DNA of 64,000 nt from Natronohydrobacter thiooxidans (GTDB lineage: Bacteria; Pseudomonadota; Alphaproteobacteria; Rhodobacterales; Rhodobacteraceae): contig NZ_MJAP01000010.1 of assembly GCF_001884735.1 (NCBI RefSeq), positions 1 to 64,000 of the forward strand, in the 5' to 3' direction. The notes beneath the pieces are model-generated. The model saw only the letters and a program-made list of their open reading frames with translations, made no database searches and had not been told where the DNA came from. The translations under genes were made by a program, and so were the position numbers. The number at the start of each line of letters is the position of its first letter. Position 1 is the stretch's first letter. Below, piece by piece: positions 17,901 through 25,431 of this stretch.

Positions 17901-19032
17901 AGGGATAGAAGGTCACGCGCAGCCCGCGCGCTTTCAGCTCCCGGATCGCCTGCACGACGGCGAAATCCGCAGGCGTGCCACCATAGACCGGACGATCTTC
18001 GGAATCACGGCTCACCAGCTGCGCCGTCAGCCGCGTCACGCCATTCACGGTCCAGCTTGCATTTGGCGTGGATTTGTCGATGAATTCGACCTTGGGCCGG
18101 ATCGTGCAGTTGCCTGCGCGCAGATCATCGCCGAACCAGGACACCACGAGGCTGACGCTTTCGACGCTCGGCACAATCGCCTGCAAGCGGTCCAGCGCCA
18201 CGACCATATCGGCGGTGTCGGCGACTGCATTGGAATTCTCGGCGCTGCTGGTGCCGCCAAGTGTCATGCCGAACAGACCGGAACCGATATTTCGCCCACC
18301 CTCCACCTTGCGCACGACATCTGTCGCATAGGTGAACTCGCCTGCCGAAGGAATCAGCGTCACCGCGCGGGTCAGCCCTTCGGCCGTGTCGGGATCCGCG
18401 AGCGGGCGGAACACTTCAAAGGTCAGCTGCGGGATGCGGTTTCCATAATCGCCGAGCGGCAGGTCTTCGAACATGACATAGGCTGTGCCGCGATAGGCGG
18501 GCGTGTTGGCGGCCCCCATCCGGGCCACAATATAGGGATCAGGCTGCTGCGCGTCATCGCCTGTATACCAGCGCCTGGTGATGCCAGAGAGATCGAGCGG
18601 CTTGCCATCGGCCCAGATGCGCCCGATGCCGGTGATCTCGCCCTCACAGAGTGCAGCGGCGAATGACGCGTAATAGAGATACTCTGTCGTCCTGACCCGT
18701 GGCCCGCCGCCCTTGCCACCGCCGCGCTGCGTGGTCGTACGCGTCTCCTCCCGAAAATCCGTGGCCCAGATGATATTGCCGCCGATCCGCATGCGCCCAT
18801 AAACACGCGGGACGACCGCCCCTTCGGTTGAGGAGGTGATCCGCAAGCTGTCGAGCCGCGCGCCCTCGATCCGTTGCGCAGGTGCCAGCGAGGAAATCAG
18901 CCAGCTGTCGATGGCCGAACCCACTGTCGCGCCGATCATCCCGCCGATCGCGGCACCCGACAGGCCAAGGAAGGCTCCACCAAAGCCCAGACCTATGCTG
19001 GAGCCGACAGCGCCGAGGACAAGGGTTGCCAT
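14998..19032 (-). CDS. GTA-like baseplate/host-specificity megaprotein (TIM-barrel GH domain)
   Basis: At 1344 residues this is the largest gene in the window. It starts with a glycine-rich hydrophobic segment (LVLGAVGSSIGLGFGGAFLG), then a fold with TEYLYYASFAAALCEGEI typical of the GTA TIM-barrel-like host-specificity protein. The central glycosidase-like domain includes FIGIDNYMPLSDWRDG and WFTELGCPAVDRG. A C-terminal phage tail protein region follows. In the Rhodobacter gene transfer agent the matching protein (Rcc01698-type) caps the tail tip and contacts the capsule or wall. It follows the NlpC/P60 gene by 9 bp. Orthology to GTA gene 15 is inferred from order and motifs. Confidence 0.9.
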   Translation of the reverse strand: MATLVLGAVGSSIGLGFGGAFLGLSGAAIGGMIGATVGSAIDSWLISSLAPAQRIEGARLDSLRITSSTEGAVVPRVYGRMRIGGNIIWATDFREETRTTTQRGGGKGGGPRVRTTEYLYYASFAAALCEGEITGIGRIWADGKPLDLSGITRRWYTGDDAQQPDPYIVARMGAANTPAYRGTAYVMFEDLPLGDYGNRIPQLTFEVFRPLADPDTAEGLTRAVTLIPSAGEFTYATDVVRKVEGGRNIGSGLFGMTLGGTSSAENSNAVADTADMVVALDRLQAIVPSVESVSLVVSWFGDDLRAGNCTIRPKVEFIDKSTPNASWTVNGVTRLTAQLVSRDSEDRPVYGGTPADFAVVQAIRELKARGLRVTFYPFLMMDVPPGNTLPDPYSDNASDIGQPKFPWRGRITCSPAAGFAGSADQTANAAAQVASFFGSATPGSFAILGESVIWTGPANDWGLRRMILHYAHLCAVAGGVDAFLIGTEMRGLTQIRSGASTYPAVQAFRDLAADIRAILGSGTKISYAADWSEYFGHQPDDGSNDVFFHLDPLWADTNIDFIGIDNYMPLSDWRDGFAHADALTGWPAIHDRAYLQSNIAGGEGFEWFYASAGDRAAQLRTAIADGAHGKSWVFRYKDLHSWWSEPHFNRPGGVESGTPTAWLPQSKPVWFTELGCPAVDRGTNQPNVFFDPKSSESFVPYFSRGWRDDAIQRAYLEASYLWWGEADNNPVSTVYGDRMVHVPECAAWTWDARPYPFFPALTGVWTDGPNWRLGHWLTGRLGSVSLAALVRQLCLRAGLPEDRIDVSGLWGAVEGYVIAALESPRSSIATLARHFGFDAVETGGVIRFVMRGRAAVTVISSDDMVAAGTGAGADGASGAEVLELTRAQETELPQALKWQVARADEDYDAAQVEAQRITVDTSRIALESFPMAVPPEEAERRCRRALMEAWSGRETAVFRLPPSRLALDPCDVIALDHDGRQVDLRLVSLADSTFRSVEALRQDRAIYDLPPGNPRPATLATPMVFGTPDLLFLDLPQLREEIAPHRPLIAAHARPWPGEMAVYRSPASDGFELLTIFSSRARMGLLVADFHAGPTSRFDLGNDLIIDLFAGTLESVTDIALYGGANALAVETGVGQWEIVQAGTAELIAPGRYRLTRLLRGQRGTESAMGDPTPEGARVVVLDDSLTPLPISEADLGLPWNWRIGPAARPPSDDSYVAASFTPEGAGLRPFSVAHVQQPWRRARSPGDLTIRWVRRSRALSADNWGAGDVPLGEELEAYEVDILDGASVKRTISTNTTSALYSSTDQIADWGALLGPGDPLSIRIAQLSALIGRGAARTVTLFF

Positions 19033-19041
19033 TTGTGGAGC

Positions 19042-19500
19042 TCACTCAGGATTGGGGTGATCGGACGCGATAACCGGAAACAGGAAGGCAAAGGCGATGC
19101 GCCGTTGCCAGGCAGGGCTGAGCGGCTGCTCGATCACGCCGAGCCGCTCATAGGCATGGATGAAACTGTCAGGTCCGGTGAGGATGCCGACATGTTTGGC
19201 AATCGCGCGCGGCATCATGCAAAACAGGAGCAACGCGCCGGGTGGGGCATCAACCACCGGCACCTCGATCATCATCCTGCGCGCGCCCTCGGCCAGCACC
19301 TCACGTGACCCGGTTTCGCCCCAGTCCCTGCTATAGGGCGGGATCGGGAAAGGTTCGGGCCCCACAACCTCGCGCCAGACCCCGCGCGCCAGCCCGAGAC
19401 AGTCACAGCCGACCCCGCGCAGGCTCGCCTGATCATGGTAGGGTGTGCCGAGCCATCTTCGCGCAGCCGCAATGACGCGGTCGGGATCAGCCGGTGTCAC
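19042..19500 (-). CDS. phage NlpC/P60 cell-wall peptidase (GTA gene 14-like)
   Basis: A 152-residue protein with the NlpC/P60 layout: WLGTPYHDQASLRGVGCDCL containing the catalytic Cys (C34), and AKHVGILTG with the catalytic His (H103). It should hydrolyse peptidoglycan stem peptides while the tail penetrates the wall. The start codon overlaps the end of the DUF2163 gene. The order DUF2460-DUF2163-NlpC-megaprotein is the same as in GTA tail clusters. Confidence 0.9.
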   Translation of the reverse strand: MTPADPDRVIAAARRWLGTPYHDQASLRGVGCDCLGLARGVWREVVGPEPFPIPPYSRDWGETGSREVLAEGARRMMIEVPVVDAPPGALLLFCMMPRAIAKHVGILTGPDSFIHAYERLGVIEQPLSPAWQRRIAFAFLFPVIASDHPNPE

Positions 19501-20381
19501 AGTACACCACCCTCATGCCCACCATCGCGCGAAGCGTAGCGCAGAATGGTGTCCTGACCCGGAATGTGGGGAAAGCCCCGGAAATTCGCGACATTCCCGA
19601 ATTTGGCGCTGCAAGTCTCGATCCGCTTGTCGCAGCCAGCGTGGATGATGAAACCGTCGCCCTCGGTGACAGCGCGCACAGGTGCTTCCAGCAGGGTGAG
19701 AACGGCCACGCCATCCACCAGATCATGCGCCAGCACCTCCGCCCGCCGCCCGGCATTGGCACCGCTGGTCCAGTCAATCGTGCCGAAACTGAACCAGCCC
19801 GCGCTGAACCCCGCCAGCCCCGCCGCCGTGAAGGCCCGGTCACGCAGCAGGTCGATGACAGCGCCGCTTGCCTCGTAGGCCGGGTTCTCCAGATCGACGC
19901 CGCAGCGCGTATCGCCCAAGCCCGCATCGCAGCCCGCCTGAAACGTCCGCCCGACTGTCTGGCCCAGAACATGCGCGAGGCTGCGGACTTCGGCCACAAA
20001 GGCCATGCGCCCGCGCCGGATTTGCCCGACTGCGCCTCTGCGCATCAGCACCCGCTGGCTGGTATCGGCCCAGTCCACGCGCCAGAGCTCGACTTCGGCA
20101 TTGTCCCAGCGCCCGTCGAGAATATCCGTCTCGGTGATCCGGTCAGAGGACAGCACGCCCTCGGCATCCTGCGCATCAACCGACAGGTCCGACCCGGCGC
20201 GGATTTCCGAGGCGGCAAAGCCGCTCTCGGGTTCAAACTCGGTGTCCTCGAACACCAATGTGCAATCATGATCAGTGAAGCCAAAGCTGACGCCATCGGC
20301 GCGGGTGATGCGCCAGCACCAGGCGAGCGTCGTCGTGCCATCATCAAGATGCGCCTGCAGCGCAGGGTCGATCTGTTTCAT
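19497..20381 (-). CDS. DUF2163 tail-tip hub protein (GTA gene 13-like)
   Basis: A 294-residue protein. The longer reading frame begins at 20483, but ATG 20381 gives the family start (MKQIDPALQAHLDDGTTTLA) with AAGG upstream. It contains DHDCTLVFEDTEFEPESGF and a C-terminal segment GCDAGLGDTRCGVDL with FIIHAGCDKRIETC, the paired-cysteine part of DUF2163 that can bind an Fe-S cluster in GTA hubs. It forms part of the tail tip, between the distal tail protein and the wall peptidase. Confidence 0.9.
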   Translation of the reverse strand: MKQIDPALQAHLDDGTTTLAWCWRITRADGVSFGFTDHDCTLVFEDTEFEPESGFAASEIRAGSDLSVDAQDAEGVLSSDRITETDILDGRWDNAEVELWRVDWADTSQRVLMRRGAVGQIRRGRMAFVAEVRSLAHVLGQTVGRTFQAGCDAGLGDTRCGVDLENPAYEASGAVIDLLRDRAFTAAGLAGFSAGWFSFGTIDWTSGANAGRRAEVLAHDLVDGVAVLTLLEAPVRAVTEGDGFIIHAGCDKRIETCSAKFGNVANFRGFPHIPGQDTILRYASRDGGHEGGVL

Positions 20382-20455
20382 CGGTTTACCTTGCTTTTCT
20401 ATGGCTATTTCGGCAGGTTTGGGGCCGTGACGTCGTGCAGCGAGAGTGCATTGCC

Positions 20456-20632
20456 ATGCGGGAAGTTCCGGATACTGAGCCACGCTCGATGGCCAAACCT
20501 GCGGATGATCCGGGCATCAAGCGCGTGGACGTGCTTCAGCTTGAGCGGTTTCTGGCGGTCCTGCAGCGCGCGACACAGGCGCAGGACGGAAAGATCATCA
20601 CATTCCCTGCGCGCAGTGCTGACGGCAAGTGA
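20456..20632 (+). CDS. possible small antisense-strand gene, 58 aa
   Basis: A 58-residue open frame (a 65-residue version begins at 20435) on the strand opposite the tail operon, in a 278-bp space that holds no tail gene. It reads as a plausible soluble peptide (VDVLQLERFLAVLQRATQAQ). The space itself is unusual because the neighbouring GTA-type genes are normally tightly packed. No convincing ribosome site. It may be a remnant or a small cargo gene. Confidence 0.3.
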   Translation: MREVPDTEPRSMAKPADDPGIKRVDVLQLERFLAVLQRATQAQDGKIITFPARSADGK

Positions 20633-20659
20633 CGCACGCGCTCGGCCTGTCTTGCGCGT

Positions 20660-21286
20660 CTATCGCCGGATCTCCAGCAGGGGAATGGAGGTGATCGAGC
20701 CGAGCCGTTCGATATCGAGGGTGACGTCCAGCGTGTCGCTGTCGAAGCGGACGGGCACGTCGAACTCGAAGCCTGCGGTGATGCTGACACCTGCGCCGGG
20801 CGCGGTCCCGAATGTCACCACGCCGGTCGTGGCATCCACTGACCAGCCAGTGGCCTGTTCAACCCCGCCCAGCGCGATGCGGACGGTTCCCGCGACCGGC
20901 TTGGTGATGGCGCGGGTCCAGATCGCGCTGCCGGACGTGTAGCGTTTCATGAGCGCGAAACTGGTCACGCTGCCATTGCCGGTGCCGATGGGCTGGTCCA
21001 GCGGCCCGGGGGTTTGCGAGGGCGCGCAGGATTTGTAATCCGACCAGTCCTTGAAGCGAAACCCGTGCAGCCGGCCATTGCGCGCCTCGAAGAAAGCCAC
21101 GACAGCGGCCAGATCATCGGCGCGTCGAATGCCATAGGCGACATCATAGCGCCGTCGCGAATTGGCCCAGCTGGCATTGCGCTCCTCGTCACCGCTCGCC
21201 AACTCCACCACCTGCGTGCGCCGCTCGGGACCACCCCGCGCACCACGGCTGATCGCGTCCGGAAACCGGACCTCGTGAAAGGACAT
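20660..21286 (-). CDS. DUF2460 (TIGR02217) distal tail protein (GTA gene 12-like)
   Basis: A 208-residue protein with the DUF2460 start MSFHEVRFPDAISRGARGG, VVELASGDEERNASWANSRR, and the later pattern VVAFFEARNGRLHGFRFKDW. In GTA and related siphoviruses it forms the distal tail ring below the tape measure. It is separated from the tape measure gene by about 1 kb of cargo, whereas these genes normally lie side by side. Confidence 0.92.
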   Translation of the reverse strand: MSFHEVRFPDAISRGARGGPERRTQVVELASGDEERNASWANSRRRYDVAYGIRRADDLAAVVAFFEARNGRLHGFRFKDWSDYKSCAPSQTPGPLDQPIGTGNGSVTSFALMKRYTSGSAIWTRAITKPVAGTVRIALGGVEQATGWSVDATTGVVTFGTAPGAGVSITAGFEFDVPVRFDSDTLDVTLDIERLGSITSIPLLEIRR

Positions 21287-21362
21287 CTGATCCTCGTCTC
21301 AGGAAGTAGGGGTTTGCTCAGGAACCGGCTCGACTGCGGGGCGGCTATGCGGGACCTTGCGG

Positions 21363-22094
21363 TCATTCGCGAAAGGCGTCACCTGCTCGAATTTCGTCCA
21401 GCAACGAAATAACAGCCTTTGCCCCGCCGTGGCGGTCAATCCAATCAATCACCAGACAGGCTGAAGCCGTATAAATCGCCTCCGCCTCGGTAGCGCCAAA
21501 GCGTCGGAATGCTCGCTGATCGGAAGGCGGTTGCGGCCAATTCCCGGCTTTGCAGCCCGTGACCACGCCATTTTCTACGTCCAGATAGCGGGTGTCATGG
21601 GAGATATAGACGGCGAGGCCCTCGTCAAACCATGTTGGAACAGCTTGCGAGAAGAACCGACGATTGCTGCCGACCCTTTGGTGCAATTCCGTATGCGCAA
21701 GCTCATGCGCCAATATGGTCGTGGTTGCCCCTTCAGGATATACGAATACGAACAGGTTCATATAGGCCATCGCAAGCGGCATGGGCGATGTGCGCACTCC
21801 ACATTCACCGGACAGGCAAAGTAGCCAAACAGCGTCTGACCTACGCTCTGGATAGAAATCGAGGACCAACCCTTCCGCCGTCGCAAGGTCCTGCAACGCT
21901 GCGCCTATTTGTGCATCAGTCGCCTGCTGATCGACATAAATGCGTGGCGCAACTTGGCGAAACCCCGAACATGCCGGGCAAAGATACGTCCTTACATGCG
22001 GTTCGGAATACAGGAACCATGCCAGCGCAATGCTTAAAAATACGAAAACAAATGCAGTCAGGCGGCGTAGTTTCATTGATGGCACATCAGACAT
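21363..22094 (-). CDS. membrane-anchored zinc metallopeptidase (HExxH), cargo in tail operon
   Basis: A 243-residue protein with an N-terminal membrane anchor (about 10-28, RLTAFVFVFLSIALAWFL), two Cys pairs (C39, C42; C93, C98), and a peptidase MA-like site: HELAH (130-134) with the third ligand E158 in WFDEGLAVY. The catalytic domain would face the periplasm. It is not part of any known tail module, is visibly more AT-rich than the flanking tail genes, and has its own promoter-like sequence upstream. I infer a lysogenic-conversion gene, perhaps modifying envelope proteins or blocking superinfection. Confidence 0.75.
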   Translation of the reverse strand: MSDVPSMKLRRLTAFVFVFLSIALAWFLYSEPHVRTYLCPACSGFRQVAPRIYVDQQATDAQIGAALQDLATAEGLVLDFYPERRSDAVWLLCLSGECGVRTSPMPLAMAYMNLFVFVYPEGATTTILAHELAHTELHQRVGSNRRFFSQAVPTWFDEGLAVYISHDTRYLDVENGVVTGCKAGNWPQPPSDQRAFRRFGATEAEAIYTASACLVIDWIDRHGGAKAVISLLDEIRAGDAFRE

Positions 22095-22191
22095 TGCGCT
22101 TCCTGCGTCGGTTTCTGCGCCAGACCAGGATCAGAATACCGATGACCGACACGAAAAGCAAAACATCGACAGCAAACGACAAGATTTTCAT
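22087..22191 (-). CDS. 34-aa single-pass membrane peptide
   Basis: A 34-residue peptide starting at ATG 22191: one transmembrane helix (DVLLFVSVIGILILVW) and a very basic tail RRNRRRKRNV. Its end overlaps the start of the metallopeptidase gene by 8 bp, so the two are probably translated together. A longer frame begins at 22431 but runs into the tape measure gene and reads poorly. Such small membrane peptides can hold partner proteins at the membrane. The ribosome site is weak. Confidence 0.4.
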   Translation of the reverse strand: MKILSFAVDVLLFVSVIGILILVWRRNRRRKRNV

Positions 22192-22236
22192 GAGACGAGC
22201 CCGACAAACAAGCACAGCAAGGGTAGCTGCCGGTTC

Positions 22237-22265
22237 TATCTGGGCACGCTCAGCTCTTTCGTCAA
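22237..22265 (-). promoter_or_regulatory. candidate promoter of the metallopeptidase cargo
   Basis: On the minus strand TTGACG (22265-22260) and CAGATA (22242-22237) are separated by 17 bp, a good match to a housekeeping promoter. It lies in the 136-bp space between the tape measure stop and the 34-aa peptide, where independent expression of the cargo genes from the lysogen would be expected. Confidence 0.4.
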
Positions 22266-22327
22266 CTTCAGGGGCGACTGACCGCTTTGGGCTCCTTGTG
22301 ACAATACTGCGCCGCCTCACCTTGCAC

Positions 22328-24508
22328 CTACATCCCCCGCCGCCCGAGATTGACCGCACGGGCAATGTCTGCTGCCACTTGTGTGCGCGACTGCCGGAAG
22401 CTTTCCGCATCGCGCGCCATGATCGTGACATTCACGGTCGTGCCGCCATCGCCACCGCGACCCCCATAGCCCGCAGCCTCTCTCCGCGAGAGCACGCGCT
22501 CCCCGCGCTGCAGGATCGCGGGCACTTCGTCTGGCTTGAGCCCGGCCCAGCCGCCGGAATGCATCCGAGGCGCAGCTGCGAAGGCCATGGCAGGCACCAT
22601 GCGCCCCGGGGCAGGACCGCCGACCACACCGCCTGCATGGAAGATATTGGCGAAGAGCCCGCCTGCGCCGCCCAGCACGCCAGAGAGCAGCCCTGCCAGT
22701 GGCCCAAGGATAAAGCGCCGCGCGGCGAGCCGGGCGAGATCAGCGATCATCGAGGTCACCAGATCGCGGAAGTCCAGCTTCCCCTTGCGCACGAAATCTG
22801 CCACCGCGTTCTCGGCAGCCCCGAACGCGCCCACCAGCGCCTGACCGATATCCGCAACGATATCGCGGGCCTTGTCGGCATACTCGGCGAGCGCCGCCGT
22901 CACCGCTTGCCAACCGGTCAGCGCCTCACTCGCACCGCTGGCCGTATCCGATCCGGCCTGCCGCCCCGCAGCGCCTGCGCGTCCCGCTGCTGCTTCGGCC
23001 TGATCGAGCGCGTCACTCATGCGCTGCGCCCCAGCCGTGGCCGTATCCAGCGCATCTGCGCTTTCCTCGCCCGACCCGCGCACTGCTGCGAGAAGCGCGG
23101 CCATGGCGTCGCGCGCGCCGTCAAAGGTGCTGGCAAGTGTCGCATCCGCCCGCGCGCGAAATCCCTCGGCGGAGCGCTCTGCGCGCATGATGCCTGCGTC
23201 GAAACTCGACACCCATGCCTGCACGCCCAGCGCGTCGATCTGGAAACCGGCGCCGATCACATCTGCGATCTGGTTGAAGCCCGGCGCGATCCGGCTCAGG
23301 AAATCCGCCCATGTCTGGCCCAAAAACCGCATCAGCCGCAGCCAGAGCGCCTCGATATCCGCGCGCATGGCGCGAAACCGGTCGCCAAAGGCCGACATCG
23401 AGGCCGCCATGCCATCCCAGACCGCGCGCGCGACATTTCCCATCAGCTCCAGCGCGGCCCCGAAGCCACCGGCGCCAGACACCAAGCGCCCGAACTGATA
23501 GACCAGCTCGCCAGCGCCGACGATCAGCGCACCGATGCCGGTGCGGATCAGTGCCCCGCGCAGGACGACCAGAGCGGTGGCCAGCCCGCGCACCGAGAGC
23601 GCGGCGGCGGCCAGCCCGGCCACCCAGCGCCCGGCCATGAAGGCGGCGAATGTCCCTGCGATGCTGACGAGGCGTCCGAGATTGTCAAAGAGGCCTCGGA
23701 TTGCCTGACCGAGCGGGCCCGTGGTGCGGGCGACAGCGGCCATGGCATCGGCGATAGCTTCGAGCGCAGGCGCTGCGGCCACCGCCAGCTGGTTCGAGAG
23801 CCCCCGCCAGATAAGCCCCAGCCGCGAGATCGCATCATTGGTGCGCTCGATCTGCGCTGCGTCCTGATCAGACACCACCACACCGAAATCGCGCACGTCC
23901 TGTGTGGCCTGGCGCAGCGTCGCGCTGTCGATGCGCCCGAAGACCAGTGCGGCGCGATCCCCAAACAGCTGCGAGGCGACAGCGGCCCGCTCGGCCTCAG
24001 GCACAAACTGGCCCAGTGCCGCCTGAATGGTGGCAATGCGCGCATCCAGCGGCAGGCGTTGCAGCTCCTCGGCAGACAAGCGCAGCCGACGCAGCGCCTC
24101 GACGGCAGGCCCAGTGCCAGAGGCCGCCTGCGACAGACGCCGCGTCAGCTGGATCGTGGCCTGTTCGACTTGACCCATGGACACACCTGCCAGATCGCCT
24201 GCGCGTTCCAGCACCTGAATGCTGGCCACAGTGGTGTCGAGCGATGCCGCAAGCTTCGCCTGCGCGTCGACCGTTTGCAGGCCGGAGCGGATCATCGCGA
24301 CGCCCGCAGCTGTGGCGGCTGCGACTGCCGCAGCTGCCGCCACCTTTACCCGACGCGCAAACCCCGCAAGCCGCCGGTTTGCCACCTCCATCTCCTGGCT
24401 CAGCCGCCCGAAGCCGCGCTTGCCAGCTTCGCCGACGCCCTCCAGTTCCGAGCGCACCTGACGCCCGCCCACAGCCGCAAGGCGGACGCTAACCCGTTTT
24501 TCCGCCAT
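22328..24508 (-). CDS. phage tail tape measure protein
   Basis: A 726-residue protein that is mostly Ala/Gly-rich helix, with a coiled coil near the start (GRLSQEMEVANRRLAGFARR), hydrophobic segments in the middle (AAFMAGRWVAGLAAAALSV), and a C-terminal region FHAGGVVGG with WAGLKPDEVPAILQRGERVL, the end typical of Rhodobacterales tape measures. It sets tail length and is ejected into the host. The start overlaps the tail-chaperone extension by 20 bp. By the usual rule of about 1.5 Angstrom per residue it predicts a tail of about 110 nm. Confidence 0.92.
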   Translation of the reverse strand: MAEKRVSVRLAAVGGRQVRSELEGVGEAGKRGFGRLSQEMEVANRRLAGFARRVKVAAAAAVAAATAAGVAMIRSGLQTVDAQAKLAASLDTTVASIQVLERAGDLAGVSMGQVEQATIQLTRRLSQAASGTGPAVEALRRLRLSAEELQRLPLDARIATIQAALGQFVPEAERAAVASQLFGDRAALVFGRIDSATLRQATQDVRDFGVVVSDQDAAQIERTNDAISRLGLIWRGLSNQLAVAAAPALEAIADAMAAVARTTGPLGQAIRGLFDNLGRLVSIAGTFAAFMAGRWVAGLAAAALSVRGLATALVVLRGALIRTGIGALIVGAGELVYQFGRLVSGAGGFGAALELMGNVARAVWDGMAASMSAFGDRFRAMRADIEALWLRLMRFLGQTWADFLSRIAPGFNQIADVIGAGFQIDALGVQAWVSSFDAGIMRAERSAEGFRARADATLASTFDGARDAMAALLAAVRGSGEESADALDTATAGAQRMSDALDQAEAAAGRAGAAGRQAGSDTASGASEALTGWQAVTAALAEYADKARDIVADIGQALVGAFGAAENAVADFVRKGKLDFRDLVTSMIADLARLAARRFILGPLAGLLSGVLGGAGGLFANIFHAGGVVGGPAPGRMVPAMAFAAAPRMHSGGWAGLKPDEVPAILQRGERVLSRREAAGYGGRGGDGGTTVNVTIMARDAESFRQSRTQVAADIARAVNLGRRGM

Positions 24509-25183
24509 GATCTGCTTCCATCTGTTGGTTGAGTTTGGTGACCATCACGGCTTCAATGCCGGGCAGGAGTTCCGCCAGGACCAGCGTTGACACGCCCAGC
24601 GCCTGGCCCAGTGCGAGTGCCGCGCCCATGTCCCAGCCGATCACGGCACCCGGCGCGATACGCAGCTGGCCGCCAAGGCGGCCCACCAGATCCCGGACCT
24701 GCCAGCCTTCCTGCGTGAGGGGACGGTTCAGCCGCGCGGGGCAGTCCGGGCACGATCTTTCGCGGCCCTCGCAGGGTTCGCAGGCGTCGCAGTAGCACGC
24801 GCCCCCGCCGAATTCCCACTCGGCAAGGGCGCAGAGGCGTTTTTTTCCTGTTCCAGCAGCAGACCTTTCGAGACATAGGTCAGCTGGAACGCCTCGAAGA
24901 TGGGCCAGATATCGAGCAGGGCGTCGATGGCCTCGGGGCTGGGGTCTATGGGCACACCATCGGCATCACCGATGCCCTCCCAATCGAGCACGGCCCGCCT
25001 TGCGAGGGCCTTCGCGAAAGCCATGGCGCGGGTCTCATCTGTGGCCTCGTCGGGCACTGCCTCGACCTCCGGATCGGCGCGTGTGGCGACCATCAGTGCG
25101 GTGGTCAGGGGGCGCAGCTGCACCCGCACGCCGGGGGCGAGATCATGCCAGCGGGGCGCGTTGGTCAGATCGAGGGTCAGCAT
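24489..25183 (-). CDS. tail assembly chaperone, -1 frameshift long form (gpGT-like)
   Basis: If ribosomes slip -1 on A AAA AAC (24845-24839), reading continues without a stop to 24489 and gives a 231-residue protein. The extension begins KRLCALAEWEFGGG and has a cysteine cluster CYCDACEPCEGRERSCPDCP that looks like a zinc-binding knuckle, then a helical segment ending next to the tape measure start. The extension has no good start of its own (its longest isolated frame needs a GTG at 24686, after the cysteine cluster). Conserved frameshifting in tail chaperones is a general feature of long-tailed phages; this example has the textbook heptamer. Confidence 0.82.
24728..25183 (-). CDS. tail assembly chaperone, short form (gpG-like)
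   Basis: A 151-residue protein (MLTLDLTNAPRWHDLAPGVR at the start) located between the tail tube and the tape measure, where all long-tailed phages carry the chaperone that coats the tape measure. A run of seven A residues near codon 114 forms a slippery heptamer. Ribosomes that do not slip finish this product with a Pro/Ala-rich tail (SGNSAGARATATPANPARAA), which looks like low-value sequence read in the wrong frame. GTA gene 10/10.1-like by position. Confidence 0.85.
   Translation of the reverse strand: MLTLDLTNAPRWHDLAPGVRVQLRPLTTALMVATRADPEVEAVPDEATDETRAMAFAKALARRAVLDWEGIGDADGVPIDPSPEAIDALLDIWPIFEAFQLTYVSKGLLLEQEKNASAPLPSGNSAGARATATPANPARAAKDRARTAPRG
24839..24845 (-). promoter_or_regulatory. 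-1 programmed frameshift slippery site A AAA AAC
   Basis: Read on the minus strand, the zero-frame codons are GAA AAA AAC, and the seven bases A AAA AAC have the X XXY YYZ form of efficient -1 sites. A small hairpin (GCCGA / TCGGC, 24807-24824) begins about 14 nt downstream, a usual stimulator distance. The open -1 frame after this point restores a cysteine-rich domain. Confidence 0.85.
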
Positions 25184-25194
25184 CGGGTAACCTC

Positions 25195-25413
25195 ATGGAA
25201 AGATACTTGTGTCATCATGGCCTCAGACAAAGAGGATCGGGTGTGTCGAGCGGGTACGAGAAGGCCGGGTGGGAGACTGTCCCAGAGCTGGGACAGTCTT
25301 CGCTGGTCTGGGACACCTTCGTGCCACCTGCCGTTGACTGGATCATGCTCACCTGCGGCTACGCGCTGAGTGGCGTCATTGTCCTGACCAGCGCGCAGTT
25401 TCTGCTTGGCTGA
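25195..25413 (+). CDS. possible small tail-anchored membrane protein, opposite strand
   Basis: A 72-residue frame in the 248-bp gap between the tail chaperone and tail tube genes, on the opposite strand. The C-terminus is a hydrophobic helix (WIMLTCGYALSGVIVL). A perfect 11-bp inverted repeat (25275-25298) lies inside it. No clear ribosome site. It may be a small cargo gene or chance. Confidence 0.3.
   Translation: MERYLCHHGLRQRGSGVSSGYEKAGWETVPELGQSSLVWDTFVPPAVDWIMLTCGYALSGVIVLTSAQFLLG
25275..25298. repeat. perfect inverted repeat in tail-operon gap
   Basis: GACTGTCCCAG (25275-25285) and its exact reverse complement (25288-25298) are separated by 2 bp; a third partial copy CTGGGACA follows at 25308-25315. 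There is no T-run, so an operator or an mRNA processing/stability hairpin between tail tube and chaperone is more likely than a terminator. Confidence 0.55.
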
Positions 25414-25431
25414 AACCCCTGTTGCGGTGGG

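Noticed and set aside
21632-24532. 966-codon open frame on the plus strand opposite the tape measure gene
   Set aside because: Antisense to a well-supported tape measure gene; the reading is Arg/His/Pro-rich and arises from GC-rich third positions.
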